A DNA stretch of 62,344 nt from Hyphomicrobiales bacterium (GTDB taxonomy: Bacteria; Pseudomonadota; Alphaproteobacteria; Rhizobiales; Rhizobiaceae), in contig UBJO01000058.1 of NCBI GenBank assembly GCA_900465665.1, positions 1 to 62,344 of the forward strand, in the 5' to 3' direction. The position numbers were made by a program, and so were the translations under genes. Within the stretch, counting starts at the first letter, position 1. Each line of letters opens with the position of its first letter. Positions 41,325 to 49,690 of the stretch are shown piece after piece. The notes under the pieces are model-generated. The model was given only the letters and a program-made list of their open reading frames with translations. It ran no database searches and was not told the origin of the DNA.

Positions 41325-41599
41325 TGAAGCTGCCGTCGCTCGTTACCGCCGTTCTCCTCCTGGCTTCTGGCGCATACGCCCAGCAAGCCGGTGGACTTGG
41401 CCCCAAGTTGGGCCAGGACGACGTGACGCCGCCGGCAAAAAACGCGTCCATGGGCGAACTTTTGTCCAAGGGCTATCAAATCAAGGCTGCAGTCCCCAAC
41501 GGTGGAAAGTTCTTCGTTGTGTTCCTGCAGAAAGACCAGTCGGCCTACGCTTGCGAGATGAAGTCTCTGACCTCGTCGCAGTGTGGCGCCCTAAACTGA
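41324..41599 (+). CDS. Small exported protein inside the nuo operon
   Basis: 91 residues from the ATG at 41324, which shares its A with the nuoD stop (TAATG). Signal peptide 1-19 (MKLPSLVTAVLLLASGAYA), then a mature part of about 72 residues with two cysteines (C77, C87) that could form a disulfide in the periplasm. It reads MGELLSKGYQIKAAVPNGGKFFVVFLQKDQSAYACEMKSLTSSQCG. Not a known complex I subunit; I do not recognise a named family. Coupling to nuoD and the position before nuoE suggest co-regulation with complex I and possibly a role in its assembly on the periplasmic side (inference). Confidence 0.75.
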   Translation: MKLPSLVTAVLLLASGAYAQQAGGLGPKLGQDDVTPPAKNASMGELLSKGYQIKAAVPNGGKFFVVFLQKDQSAYACEMKSLTSSQCGALN

Positions 41600-41615
41600 C
41601 AAGGCGTGAGGAAGA

Positions 41616-42743
41616 ATGTCCGTTCGTCGATTAGCCGAAGATCAATTCCAGCCTGCCGCGTTCGCCTTCAATGACGAGAACGCGGCCTGGGCGGATAAGA
41701 CGATCCAAAAATACCCTGCGGGCCGTCAGCAATCCGCGGTCATTCCGCTGTTGATGCGAGCGCAGGAACAGGACGGCTGGGTCACGCGCGCGGCGATCGA
41801 AAAGGTCGCCAACATGCTCGACATGGCCTACATCCGTGTTCTCGAGGTCGCGACCTTCTACACGCAGTTCCAGCTCGGCCCGGTCGGCACACGCGCCCAC
41901 ATCCAGGTGTGCGGCACGACGCCTTGCATGCTGCGTGGTTCGGAAGGTTTGATGTCGGTCTGCAAGAGCAAGATCCATCACCATCCGTTCGAGCGCAATG
42001 CCGAAGGCACGCTGTCCTGGGAAGAAGTCGAATGTCTCGGGGCTTGCGTCAACGCGCCCATGGTCATGATCGGCAAGGATACCTACGAAGACCTGACGCC
42101 GGAGCGCCTGGCCGAGATCATCGACACCTTTGATGCCGGCAATGGCGCAAGCGTAACACCCGGCCCGCAGATCGACCGTCATTTCTCCTCTCCTGAGGGC
42201 GGCCCGACGTCGCTGACCGACGAAGAGCCGAAGAAGAAGGCCTCCGCCAAGAAGGTCGTCGCCGATGCTGCGACCGCAACAGTCGACGCCGCACCGGTTC
42301 CCCCGTCCGAAGCAGCCCGCGCCAAGAGCACGGACGCCGAGACCAACGCCGCGCTGAAGACGCCCGTAACGGCGCCGAAGGCCGCTGCAAAAAACGCCAA
42401 GGCCGTTGAAGAACAGCCGGGCGTAGCAGCACCGGTTCCGGCAACGGCAAAGCCGTCGCTGACGGACAAGAACCGTCCTGCCGGCATCGAAAAGCCTGCC
42501 ACCCCTGACGATCTCAAGCTGATCTCGGGCGTTGGCCCGAAGATCGAAGGCACGCTGCACGAACTCGGCATCTTCACCTTCGCGCAGGTCGCGGGCTGGA
42601 AGAAGGCCGAGCGCGAGTGGGTTGATGGCTACCTGAATTTCAAGGGCCGCATCGATCGCGACGACTGGGTCAAGCAGGCCAAGGCGCTCGCCAAGGGCGG
42701 CGAAGCCGAATACATTAAAGTCTTCGGCAAGAAGCCGCGGTAA
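41616..42743 (+). CDS. nuoE: NADH-quinone oxidoreductase subunit E with C-terminal helix-hairpin-helix-like extension
   Basis: 375 residues, about twice the usual ~170. Residues 1-190 are the 24-kDa subunit with the 2Fe-2S cysteines C99, C104, C140 and C144 (VCGTTPCMLRG, ECLGACVNAP). Residues 195-296 are an Ala/Pro/Lys-rich, presumably disordered linker. Residues 298-361 (DDLKLISGVGPKIEGTLHELGIFTFAQVAGW...GRIDRDDWVKQAKALAKG) form a compact domain with the GVGP helix-hairpin-helix signature, of the type grouped as predicted 5' DNA nuclease-like H3TH domains (COG3743). The same domain ends the protein between nuoF and nuoG. AAGGCGTGAGGAAGA gives the ribosome site. Confidence 0.93.
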   Translation: MSVRRLAEDQFQPAAFAFNDENAAWADKTIQKYPAGRQQSAVIPLLMRAQEQDGWVTRAAIEKVANMLDMAYIRVLEVATFYTQFQLGPVGTRAHIQVCGTTPCMLRGSEGLMSVCKSKIHHHPFERNAEGTLSWEEVECLGACVNAPMVMIGKDTYEDLTPERLAEIIDTFDAGNGASVTPGPQIDRHFSSPEGGPTSLTDEEPKKKASAKKVVADAATATVDAAPVPPSEAARAKSTDAETNAALKTPVTAPKAAAKNAKAVEEQPGVAAPVPATAKPSLTDKNRPAGIEKPATPDDLKLISGVGPKIEGTLHELGIFTFAQVAGWKKAEREWVDGYLNFKGRIDRDDWVKQAKALAKGGEAEYIKVFGKKPR

Positions 42744-42753
42744 GAGGTGAAGC

Positions 42754-44058
42754 ATGTTACAAGATAAAGATCGCATCTTTACCAATATCTACGGCCTCAA
42801 GGACAAGTCCCTGAAGGGCGCGATGAGCCGCGGCCACTGGGACGGCACCAAGCAGATCCTCGAAAAGGGTCGCGACTGGATCATCAACGAGATGAAGGCC
42901 TCCGGTCTTCGCGGTCGTGGTGGCGCAGGCTTCCCGACGGGTCTCAAGTGGTCCTTCATGCCGAAGGAAAACGACGGCCGTCCGCACTACCTCGTCGTCA
43001 ACGCCGACGAATCCGAGCCCGGAACCTGCAAGGACCGTGACATCATGCGTCACGATCCCCATACGCTGATCGAAGGCTGCGTCATCGCCTCCTTCGCCAT
43101 GGGCGCCAACACCGCCTACATTTACGTTCGCGGTGAATACATCCGCGAGCGCGAGGCGCTGCAGGCTGCGATCGACGAGTGCTACGATTTCGGTCTGCTC
43201 GGCAAGAACAACAAGCTTGGCTACCCGATGGACATCTTCGTCCACCACGGCGCCGGCGCTTACATCTGCGGCGAAGAAACCGCATTGCTCGAAAGCCTGG
43301 AAGGCAAGAAGGGCCAGCCGCGCCTGAAGCCGCCGTTCCCGGCCAACATGGGCCTCTACGGCTGCCCGACGACGGTCAACAACGTCGAGTCGATCGCCGT
43401 TGCTCCGACGATTCTTCGTCGTGGCGCCGGCTGGTTCTCGGCACTCGGTCGCCCGAACAACGTCGGCACCAAGCTGTTCATGCTCTCTGGTCACGTCAAC
43501 AAGCCGTGCACCGTCGAAGAAGAAATGGGCATCACCTTCCGTGAGCTCGTCGACAAGCACGCCGGCGGTATCCGTGGCGGCTGGGATAACCTGCTCGCCG
43601 TCATCCCGGGCGGTGCATCGTGCCCGATCGTTCCCGCCAAGGACATGATCGACGTGCCGATGGACTTCGATGGCCTGCGCTCGGTCGGTTCGTCCTTCGG
43701 TACGGCAGCCTCGATCGTCATGGACAAGTCCACCGACGTCATCAAGGCGATCGCCCGCATCTCGGCTTTCTTCAAGCATGAGAGCTGCGGCCAGTGCACG
43801 CCGTGCCGCGAAGGTACAGGCTGGATGTGGCGCGTCATGGAGCGCATGGCCAAGGGCAACGCCCAGAAGCGCGAAATCGACATGCTCTTCGCCGTCACCA
43901 AGCAGATCGAAGGTCACACCATCTGTGCGCTCGGCGATGCTGCCGCATGGCCGGTGCAGGGTCTGATCCGCAACTTCCGTCATGAGATCGAAGCGCGCAT
44001 CGATCAGTATACGGCAAGCGCCATGGATCATGGCGCGGTTCTCGAGGCTGCTGAGTAA
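42754..44058 (+). CDS. nuoF: NADH-quinone oxidoreductase subunit F
   Basis: 434 residues. 51-kDa subunit: NADH/FMN site GLRGRGGAGFPTGLKWSFMP and NADESEPGTCKDRDIMRHDPH, FMN loop GAGAYICGEETALLESLEG, and 4Fe-4S cluster N3 cysteines in ESCGQCTPCREGTGWM plus HTICALGDAAAWPVQG. It is the NADH entry point of complex I. It follows nuoE by ten bases with AAGAGGTGAAGC as ribosome site. Confidence 0.98.
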   Translation: MLQDKDRIFTNIYGLKDKSLKGAMSRGHWDGTKQILEKGRDWIINEMKASGLRGRGGAGFPTGLKWSFMPKENDGRPHYLVVNADESEPGTCKDRDIMRHDPHTLIEGCVIASFAMGANTAYIYVRGEYIREREALQAAIDECYDFGLLGKNNKLGYPMDIFVHHGAGAYICGEETALLESLEGKKGQPRLKPPFPANMGLYGCPTTVNNVESIAVAPTILRRGAGWFSALGRPNNVGTKLFMLSGHVNKPCTVEEEMGITFRELVDKHAGGIRGGWDNLLAVIPGGASCPIVPAKDMIDVPMDFDGLRSVGSSFGTAASIVMDKSTDVIKAIARISAFFKHESCGQCTPCREGTGWMWRVMERMAKGNAQKREIDMLFAVTKQIEGHTICALGDAAAWPVQGLIRNFRHEIEARIDQYTASAMDHGAVLEAAE

Positions 44059-44062
44059 GACG

Positions 44063-44698
44063 ATGGCAAACGCATCCGACAGCAAGAACAAGGAAGGGGT
44101 CGCCGATTTCTCGGCCGACTTCGGCCGTCTTGCCGCCGAGATGCTGGAAAATGCCCGCGCCTTGCCGATCGCGCCGATGATGGTCAATCCGGCAGCCGCC
44201 ATGGCCGCCGCGACCGCAATCGGTTTCGGCTTCTCCACGCAGATGGCCGGCGCCTTCTTCGGCGCTCTCCAGGGCGCGATGGAAGCATCGAACAAGCTGG
44301 CGGCGGTTCTCGACGAGACGCCGCCGGAAGAGCCGAAGCCCGAGATCGACGTGAAGCCGGAAAATATTCGCCCGGCCGCGCCGAAGAAGACGGCTGAACG
44401 CGTTAAGCTGGCCGTGGTTGCCGACAAGGCCGAGCCGGTGGCGAAGACGAAGACTGCAGCCGCTAAGCCGGTGCGAGGCAAGAGGGCCGATGATCTCAAG
44501 CAGATCTCAGGCGTCGGCCCGAAGCTCGAGCAGGTGCTGAACGCCAAGGGTGTTCGCACGCTTGCCGAGATCGCCGCTTGGTCGGATGCCGATGTGGCCC
44601 GCCTGGACGCGGAGCTTGGCTTTGACGGCCGCATCGCCCGCGATGGCTGGGTGGCACAGGCCAAGTTGCTGACGGCAAAGGGCCGGAAGCGGACGTGA
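44063..44698 (+). CDS. Complex I operon protein with the same C-terminal domain as NuoE
   Basis: 211 residues from the ATG at 44063, four bases after the nuoF stop. Residues 15-85 form an Ala/Met-rich amphipathic helical region (FSADFGRLAAEMLENARALPIAPMMVNP...GFGFSTQMAGAFFGALQGAMEASNKLA), phasin-like in character. Residues 86-140 are a Pro/Lys/Ala linker. Residues 143-206 repeat the NuoE tail domain (DDLKQISGVGPKLEQVLNAKGVRTLAEIAAW...GRIARDGWVAQAKLLTAKG). Not a core complex I subunit. Position and shared domain suggest a partner or accessory of the NADH module (inference). Confidence 0.8.
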   Translation: MANASDSKNKEGVADFSADFGRLAAEMLENARALPIAPMMVNPAAAMAAATAIGFGFSTQMAGAFFGALQGAMEASNKLAAVLDETPPEEPKPEIDVKPENIRPAAPKKTAERVKLAVVADKAEPVAKTKTAAAKPVRGKRADDLKQISGVGPKLEQVLNAKGVRTLAEIAAWSDADVARLDAELGFDGRIARDGWVAQAKLLTAKGRKRT

Positions 44699-44924
44699 TG
44701 ATGTCCGGTCGCGGATCGCGATCGGAGGAGAGACAAGACTGAGCGGCGCGGGGAGGGTCCCAATGCCGCGATGTCGCAGGCCGGTTCCCGGGCCTCGGGG
44801 GGCGGAGACGAAAATTTGGACGACACCAGTGTCAGCGGGATAAAAATCCGGCCTGGCAGTGGAAACGTTGCAGAATAGGTTTGTTTACCGGCTTCCGGTG
44901 AACGGGAAACAGGACTGAGTGACG

Positions 44925-47006
44925 ATGGCAAAACTGAAGATTGACGGTAACGAGATCGAGGTCCCGGATCATTACACCCTCATTCAGGCGTGTGAGGAAG
45001 CCGGTGCTGAAGTTCCGCGCTTCTGCTTCCACGAACGCCTTTCGGTTGCCGGCAACTGCCGCATGTGCCTCGTCGAGGTCAAGGGTGGCCCGCCGAAGCC
45101 GCAGGCATCTTGCGCCATGGGCGTGCGCGATATCCGCGGTGGCCCGAACGGCGAATTGCCCGAGGTCTTCACAAACACGCCGATGGTCAAGAAGGCCCGC
45201 GAAGGCGTGATGGAATTCCTGCTGATCAACCATCCGCTGGATTGCCCGATCTGCGACCAGGGTGGCGAATGCGACCTGCAGGACCAGGCCATGGCTTTCG
45301 GTATCGCCGGCTCTCGTTATCAGGAAGATAAGCGCGCCGTCGAAGACAAGTACATCGGACCGCTCGTCAAGACGGTCATGAACCGTTGCATTCACTGCAC
45401 GCGCTGCGTTCGCTTCACCACCGAGGTCGCCGGCATTGCCGAGCTCGGCCTGATCGGTCGTGGCGAAGACGCCGAGATCACCACCTATCTCGAGCAGGCG
45501 ATGACCTCCGAGCTGCAGGGCAACGTCGTTGACCTCTGCCCGGTCGGCGCTCTGACCTCCAAGCCCTTCGCCTTCACGGCCCGTCCGTGGGAACTGAACA
45601 AGACCGAAACGATCGACGTCATGGACGCGCTCGGCTCGGCGATCCGCGTCGATACCCGTGGCCGCGAAGTCATGCGCGTCATGCCGCGCGTCAACGACCA
45701 GATCAACGAAGAGTGGATCTCCGACAAGAGCCGCTTCATCTGGGACGGCCTGAAGACGCAGCGCCTCGACAAGCCTTACGTTCGCAAGGACGGCCGTCTG
45801 CAGGTCGCAAGCTGGCCGGACGCGTTCGCAGCGATCAAGTCGGCGGTCGCCTCGACCGCTGGCGACAAGATCGGCGCCATCGCAGGTGACCTCGCTTCGG
45901 TCGAAGAGATGTACGCTCTGTCTGAACTGGTGAAGTCGCTCGGTTCCGAGAACCTCGACTGTCGCCAGGATGGGACGGCACTTGATCCGTCGCTCGGCCG
46001 CGCAAGCTACCTCTTCAACCCGACGATCGAAGGCATCGAACAGGCCGACGCGCTGCTCATCATCGGCGCCAACCCGCGCTTCGAAGCCGCAGTTCTCAAC
46101 GCGCGCATCCGCAAGCGCTGGCGCCGCGGCAACTTCCCGATCGGCGTGATCGGCGAAGCCGGCGAACTGCGCTACGACTACGAATATCTCGGCGCCGGTC
46201 CCGACACGCTGAAGGATCTGGTCGACGGCAACAACAGCTTCGCCAAGGTTCTGACCGACGCGAAGAAGCCTCTCATCATCATCGGCCAGGGCGCCCTCTC
46301 GCGCGCTGATGGCTCAGGCGTTCTCGCCAGCGCCGCCAAGCTCGCAGGCACTGTCGGTGCTGTCGTCGATGGCTGGAACGGTTTCGCCGTCCTGCACACG
46401 GCTGCTGCCCGCGTCGGTGGTCTCGATCTCGGCTTCGTACCGGGCGCCAAGGGCGTCAATGCCGCCGAGATGCTGACCTCGATGGACGTTCTCTTCCTGC
46501 TCGGCGCCGATGAAATGAACTTCGAAGCCAAGAAGGCGAAGTTCACCGTCTACATCGGCTCGCATGGCGACCAGGGCGCACAGAACGCCGACGTCATCCT
46601 GCCGGCCGCCGCTTACACGGAAAAGTCGGGCACCTGGGTCAACACCGAAGGCCGCGTTCAGGTCGGCAATCGCGCAGGCTTCGCACCGGGCGATGCTCGC
46701 GAGGACTGGGCGATCATCCGCGCACTCTCCGACGTGCTCGGCAAGAAGCTGCCGTTCGACTCGCTGAGCCAGCTGCGCGCCAAGCTTTACCAGGCGTTCC
46801 CGCACTTCGCGGCCGCCGACGAGATTGCCGAAAGCGACAGCGCCAAGATTGCTGCCGTCGCCAAAAAAGCCGGCAAGATGAACAAGGCCGGCTTCGCATC
46901 GCCGGTGAAAGACTTCTATTTGACGAACCCAATCGCGCGCGCATCGGCTGTCATGGCTGAGTGCTCGGCATTGGCCCGCAACAACTTCAAAGTCGCGGCA
47001 GAGTAA
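44925..47006 (+). CDS. nuoG: NADH-quinone oxidoreductase subunit G
   Basis: 693 residues from the ATG at 44925 (MAKLKIDGNEIEVPDHYTLIQACEEAG); a GTG two codons upstream is an alternative. 75-kDa subunit: 2Fe-2S N1b (PRFCFHERLSVAGNCRMCLVEV), histidine-ligated N5 (HPLDCPICDQGGECDLQDQ) and N4 cysteines (NRCIHCTRCVRF...LCPVGALTSKPFAF). The C-terminal two thirds is the molybdopterin-oxidoreductase-like domain without cofactor. A 226-base gap separates it from the previous gene. Confidence 0.98.
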   Translation: MAKLKIDGNEIEVPDHYTLIQACEEAGAEVPRFCFHERLSVAGNCRMCLVEVKGGPPKPQASCAMGVRDIRGGPNGELPEVFTNTPMVKKAREGVMEFLLINHPLDCPICDQGGECDLQDQAMAFGIAGSRYQEDKRAVEDKYIGPLVKTVMNRCIHCTRCVRFTTEVAGIAELGLIGRGEDAEITTYLEQAMTSELQGNVVDLCPVGALTSKPFAFTARPWELNKTETIDVMDALGSAIRVDTRGREVMRVMPRVNDQINEEWISDKSRFIWDGLKTQRLDKPYVRKDGRLQVASWPDAFAAIKSAVASTAGDKIGAIAGDLASVEEMYALSELVKSLGSENLDCRQDGTALDPSLGRASYLFNPTIEGIEQADALLIIGANPRFEAAVLNARIRKRWRRGNFPIGVIGEAGELRYDYEYLGAGPDTLKDLVDGNNSFAKVLTDAKKPLIIIGQGALSRADGSGVLASAAKLAGTVGAVVDGWNGFAVLHTAAARVGGLDLGFVPGAKGVNAAEMLTSMDVLFLLGADEMNFEAKKAKFTVYIGSHGDQGAQNADVILPAAAYTEKSGTWVNTEGRVQVGNRAGFAPGDAREDWAIIRALSDVLGKKLPFDSLSQLRAKLYQAFPHFAAADEIAESDSAKIAAVAKKAGKMNKAGFASPVKDFYLTNPIARASAVMAECSALARNNFKVAAE

Positions 47007-47018
47007 GGGCAGGGGACT

Positions 47019-48062
47019 ATGGAATCGTTTCTTTCAACATATGTCTGGCCAGGCCTCCTCATGGTCGGTCAGTCGCTTCTTGTCCTCGTCTGCTTGCTCG
47101 TCTTCATCGCCTACATCCTGTTGGCCGACCGCAAGATCTGGGCAGCCGTACAGCTGCGTCGCGGACCGAATGTGGTGGGTCCTTTCGGCCTTTTCCAGTC
47201 CTTCGCCGACCTTTTGAAGTTCGTCTTCAAGGAGCCGATCATTCCGGCTGGCGCCGACAAGGCGGTCTTCCTTCTGGCCCCGCTGGTCACCGTGCTTCTG
47301 GCACTGTCGACCTGGGCCGTGGTTCCCTTCGCTGATGGCTGGGTCATCGCCAACATCAATGTCGGCATCCTCTACATCTTCGCGATCTCGTCGCTTGAAG
47401 TGTACGGCGTCATCATGGGCGGCTGGGCTTCGAACTCGAAGTACCCGTTCCTCGGCGCGCTGCGCTCGGCGGCACAGATGGTGTCCTACGAAGTCTCGAT
47501 CGGTTTCGTCATCGTCACCGTCCTGCTTTGCGTAGGTTCGCTGAACCTCACGGATATCGTTCACGCGCAGCAGAGCGGCATCGGTACGCGTCTCGGCATG
47601 CCGTCGTCCTTCCTGGACTGGCATTGGCTTGCGCTGTTCCCGATGTTCATCATCTTCTTCATCTCGGCACTGGCTGAAACCAACCGTCCGCCCTTCGACC
47701 TTCCGGAAGCTGAATCCGAACTCGTCGCCGGCTTCATGGTCGAGTATGGTTCGGCCCTCTACATGATGTTCATGCTCGGCGAATACGCGGCCATCGTCCT
47801 GATGTGCTCGCTGACGACGATCCTGTTCCTCGGAGGCTGGCTGCCCCCGGTCGACGTCTGGTTCCTGAACTGGGTTCCCGGCATCATCTGGTTCATGCTG
47901 AAGTCGTGCCTGGTGTTCTTCATGTTCGCGATGGTCAAGGCATTCGTGCCGCGCTACCGCTACGACCAGCTGATGCGCCTCGGCTGGAAGGTCTTCCTTC
48001 CGCTGTCGCTCGCCATGGTCATCATTGTTGCATTCGTGCTGAAGCTGACGGCAGGGGCATGA
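47019..48062 (+). CDS. nuoH: NADH-quinone oxidoreductase subunit H
   Basis: 347 residues, eight helices. ND1 subunit forming the quinone tunnel: DRKIWAAVQLRRGPNVVGPFGLFQSFADLLKFVFKEP (loop 1), GALRSAAQMVSYEVSIGFVIV, and acidic loop ALAETNRPPFDLPEAESELVAGFMVEYGS are all conserved. AAGGGCAGGGGAC precedes the ATG. Confidence 0.98.
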   Translation: MESFLSTYVWPGLLMVGQSLLVLVCLLVFIAYILLADRKIWAAVQLRRGPNVVGPFGLFQSFADLLKFVFKEPIIPAGADKAVFLLAPLVTVLLALSTWAVVPFADGWVIANINVGILYIFAISSLEVYGVIMGGWASNSKYPFLGALRSAAQMVSYEVSIGFVIVTVLLCVGSLNLTDIVHAQQSGIGTRLGMPSSFLDWHWLALFPMFIIFFISALAETNRPPFDLPEAESELVAGFMVEYGSALYMMFMLGEYAAIVLMCSLTTILFLGGWLPPVDVWFLNWVPGIIWFMLKSCLVFFMFAMVKAFVPRYRYDQLMRLGWKVFLPLSLAMVIIVAFVLKLTAGA

Positions 48063-48102
48063 TCATGCCGGCCCTGGTTTCCAGCAATATTGGAGGTTGA
48101 AG

Positions 48103-48594
48103 ATGGCAGGCTTGTCCAACGCTGTCAGCTCGTTGTTCCTGAAGGAATTCATCAGCGCTTTCTGGCTGACGTTCCGTTACATTTTCAAGCAGAAGGCAAC
48201 GGTGAACTATCCGTTCGAAAAGGGACCGGTCAGCCCGCGCTTCCGTGGCGAACATGCCCTGCGTCGTTATCCCAACGGCGAAGAGCGTTGCATCGCCTGC
48301 AAGCTGTGTGAGGCTATCTGTCCTGCTCAGGCGATCACCATCGAAGCCGGCCCGCGCCGCAACGATGGCACCCGCCGCACGGTCCGTTACGATATCGACA
48401 TGGTGAAGTGCATCTATTGCGGCTTTTGCCAGGAGGCTTGCCCGGTCGATGCGATCGTCGAGGGCCCGAATTTCGAATTTGCAACGGAAACGCGCGAAGA
48501 GCTCTACTTCGACAAGCAGAAGCTCCTCGAGAACGGCGATCGCTGGGAGCGTGAAATCGCTCGCAACCTCGCTCTCGACGCTCCGTACCGTTGA
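48103..48594 (+). CDS. nuoI: NADH-quinone oxidoreductase subunit I
   Basis: 163 residues from the ATG at 48103, six bases after GGAGG. Two 4Fe-4S motifs carrying N6a and N6b: CIACKLCEAICPA and CIYCGFCQEACPV. The N-terminal LFLKEFISAFWLTFRYIFKQKATVNYPFEKGP is an amphipathic anchor, as in TYKY subunits. Confidence 0.98.
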   Translation: MAGLSNAVSSLFLKEFISAFWLTFRYIFKQKATVNYPFEKGPVSPRFRGEHALRRYPNGEERCIACKLCEAICPAQAITIEAGPRRNDGTRRTVRYDIDMVKCIYCGFCQEACPVDAIVEGPNFEFATETREELYFDKQKLLENGDRWEREIARNLALDAPYR

Positions 48595-48730
48595 TTGAAA
48601 TTGAAATGCCGGGCGGTGCTTGAAGCGTCGCCCAGTCAACATGCACCAGAGCTTCGCGGCAACCAATGCGAAGCTTCATCGGGCGGGGGGAGTACCCGGC
48701 AGCCCGTGGGAAGATGAAGAAGGCACGAAC

Positions 48731-49345
48731 ATGGGTCTGCAGGCTCTATTTTTCTATATTTTCGCCTTTATCGCGATAGCGTCGGCGTTCATGGTCATCT
48801 GGTCGAAGAACCCGGTTCACTCGGTTCTGTTCCTGATCCTGGTTTTCTTCAACGCGGCCGGTCTCTTCCTGCTGCTTGGGGCTGAATTCCTCGCGATGAT
48901 CCTGCTCGTCGTTTATGTCGGCGCCGTGGCGGTTCTCTTCCTCTTCGTGGTCATGATGCTTGACATCGACTTCACGGAGCTGCGCGCGGGCGTTCTGGAA
49001 TACGCGCCGATCGGCGCCCTGATCGGGGTGATCCTCGCGGCCGAGCTGATCGTCGTGGTCGGCGGCAGCGTGATCTCGCCGGAGATCGCCAAGACGGTCG
49101 CCATGCCGATCCCCGCGATCACCGAACGCACCAACACCGCCGCCCTCGGCGACGTGCTCTACACGAATTACGTCTACTTCTTCGAAATCGCCGCTCTCGT
49201 CCTGCTGGTCGCGATGATCGGGGCAATCGTGCTCACGCTCAAGCATCGCACGACGGTCAAGCGTCAGAACATCGCAAACCAGGTTGCCCGCAACCCGAAG
49301 ACCGCCGTCGAGGTGATCTCGGTGAAGCCGGGGCAGGGGCTTTGA
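48731..49345 (+). CDS. nuoJ: NADH-quinone oxidoreductase subunit J
   Basis: 204 residues from the ATG at 48731. Five helices; VHSVLFLILVFFNAAGLFLLLGAEFLAMILLVVYVGAVAVLFLFVVMML is the ND6 core with the pi-bulge helix. The region 48595-48730 before it has no gene; an in-frame extension to 48620 is hydrophilic and lacks homology. AAGAAGGCACGAAC upstream. Confidence 0.96.
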   Translation: MGLQALFFYIFAFIAIASAFMVIWSKNPVHSVLFLILVFFNAAGLFLLLGAEFLAMILLVVYVGAVAVLFLFVVMMLDIDFTELRAGVLEYAPIGALIGVILAAELIVVVGGSVISPEIAKTVAMPIPAITERTNTAALGDVLYTNYVYFFEIAALVLLVAMIGAIVLTLKHRTTVKRQNIANQVARNPKTAVEVISVKPGQGL

Positions 49346-49374
49346 GGCAGGCGCGAGCTTAAGGAAACAACACA

Positions 49375-49683
49375 ATGGTCATCGGACTTTCCCATTACCT
49401 GACGGTCAGCGCCATCCTCTTCACGCTCGGCGTCTTCGGCATCTTCCTCAACCGGAAGAACATCATCGTCATCCTGATGTCGATCGAGCTCATTTTGCTC
49501 GCCGTCAACATCAACATGGTCGCCTTCTCGTCGTTCCTGAACGACATCGTCGGCCAGGTCTTTGCATTGTTCATTCTGACTGTCGCTGCTGCTGAAGCGG
49601 CCATCGGTCTCGCAATTCTCGTCGTCTTCTACCGCAACCGCGGCTCCATCGCCGTGGAAGACGTCAATATGATGAAGGGCTGA
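49375..49683 (+). CDS. nuoK: NADH-quinone oxidoreductase subunit K
   Basis: 102 residues, three helices. ND4L subunit with membrane glutamates in LMSIELILLAVNINMVAF and AAAEAAIGLAILVVFYRNRGSI, both proton-path residues. It begins 29 bases after nuoJ; AAGGAAACAAC ribosome site. Confidence 0.98.
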   Translation: MVIGLSHYLTVSAILFTLGVFGIFLNRKNIIVILMSIELILLAVNINMVAFSSFLNDIVGQVFALFILTVAAAEAAIGLAILVVFYRNRGSIAVEDVNMMKG

Positions 49684-49690
49684 TAAGGCT

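Noticed and set aside
42757..44931. Minus-strand open frame of about 720 codons opposite nuoF and the following gene
   Set aside because: Shadow frame; no features, and the plus strand is clearly coding.
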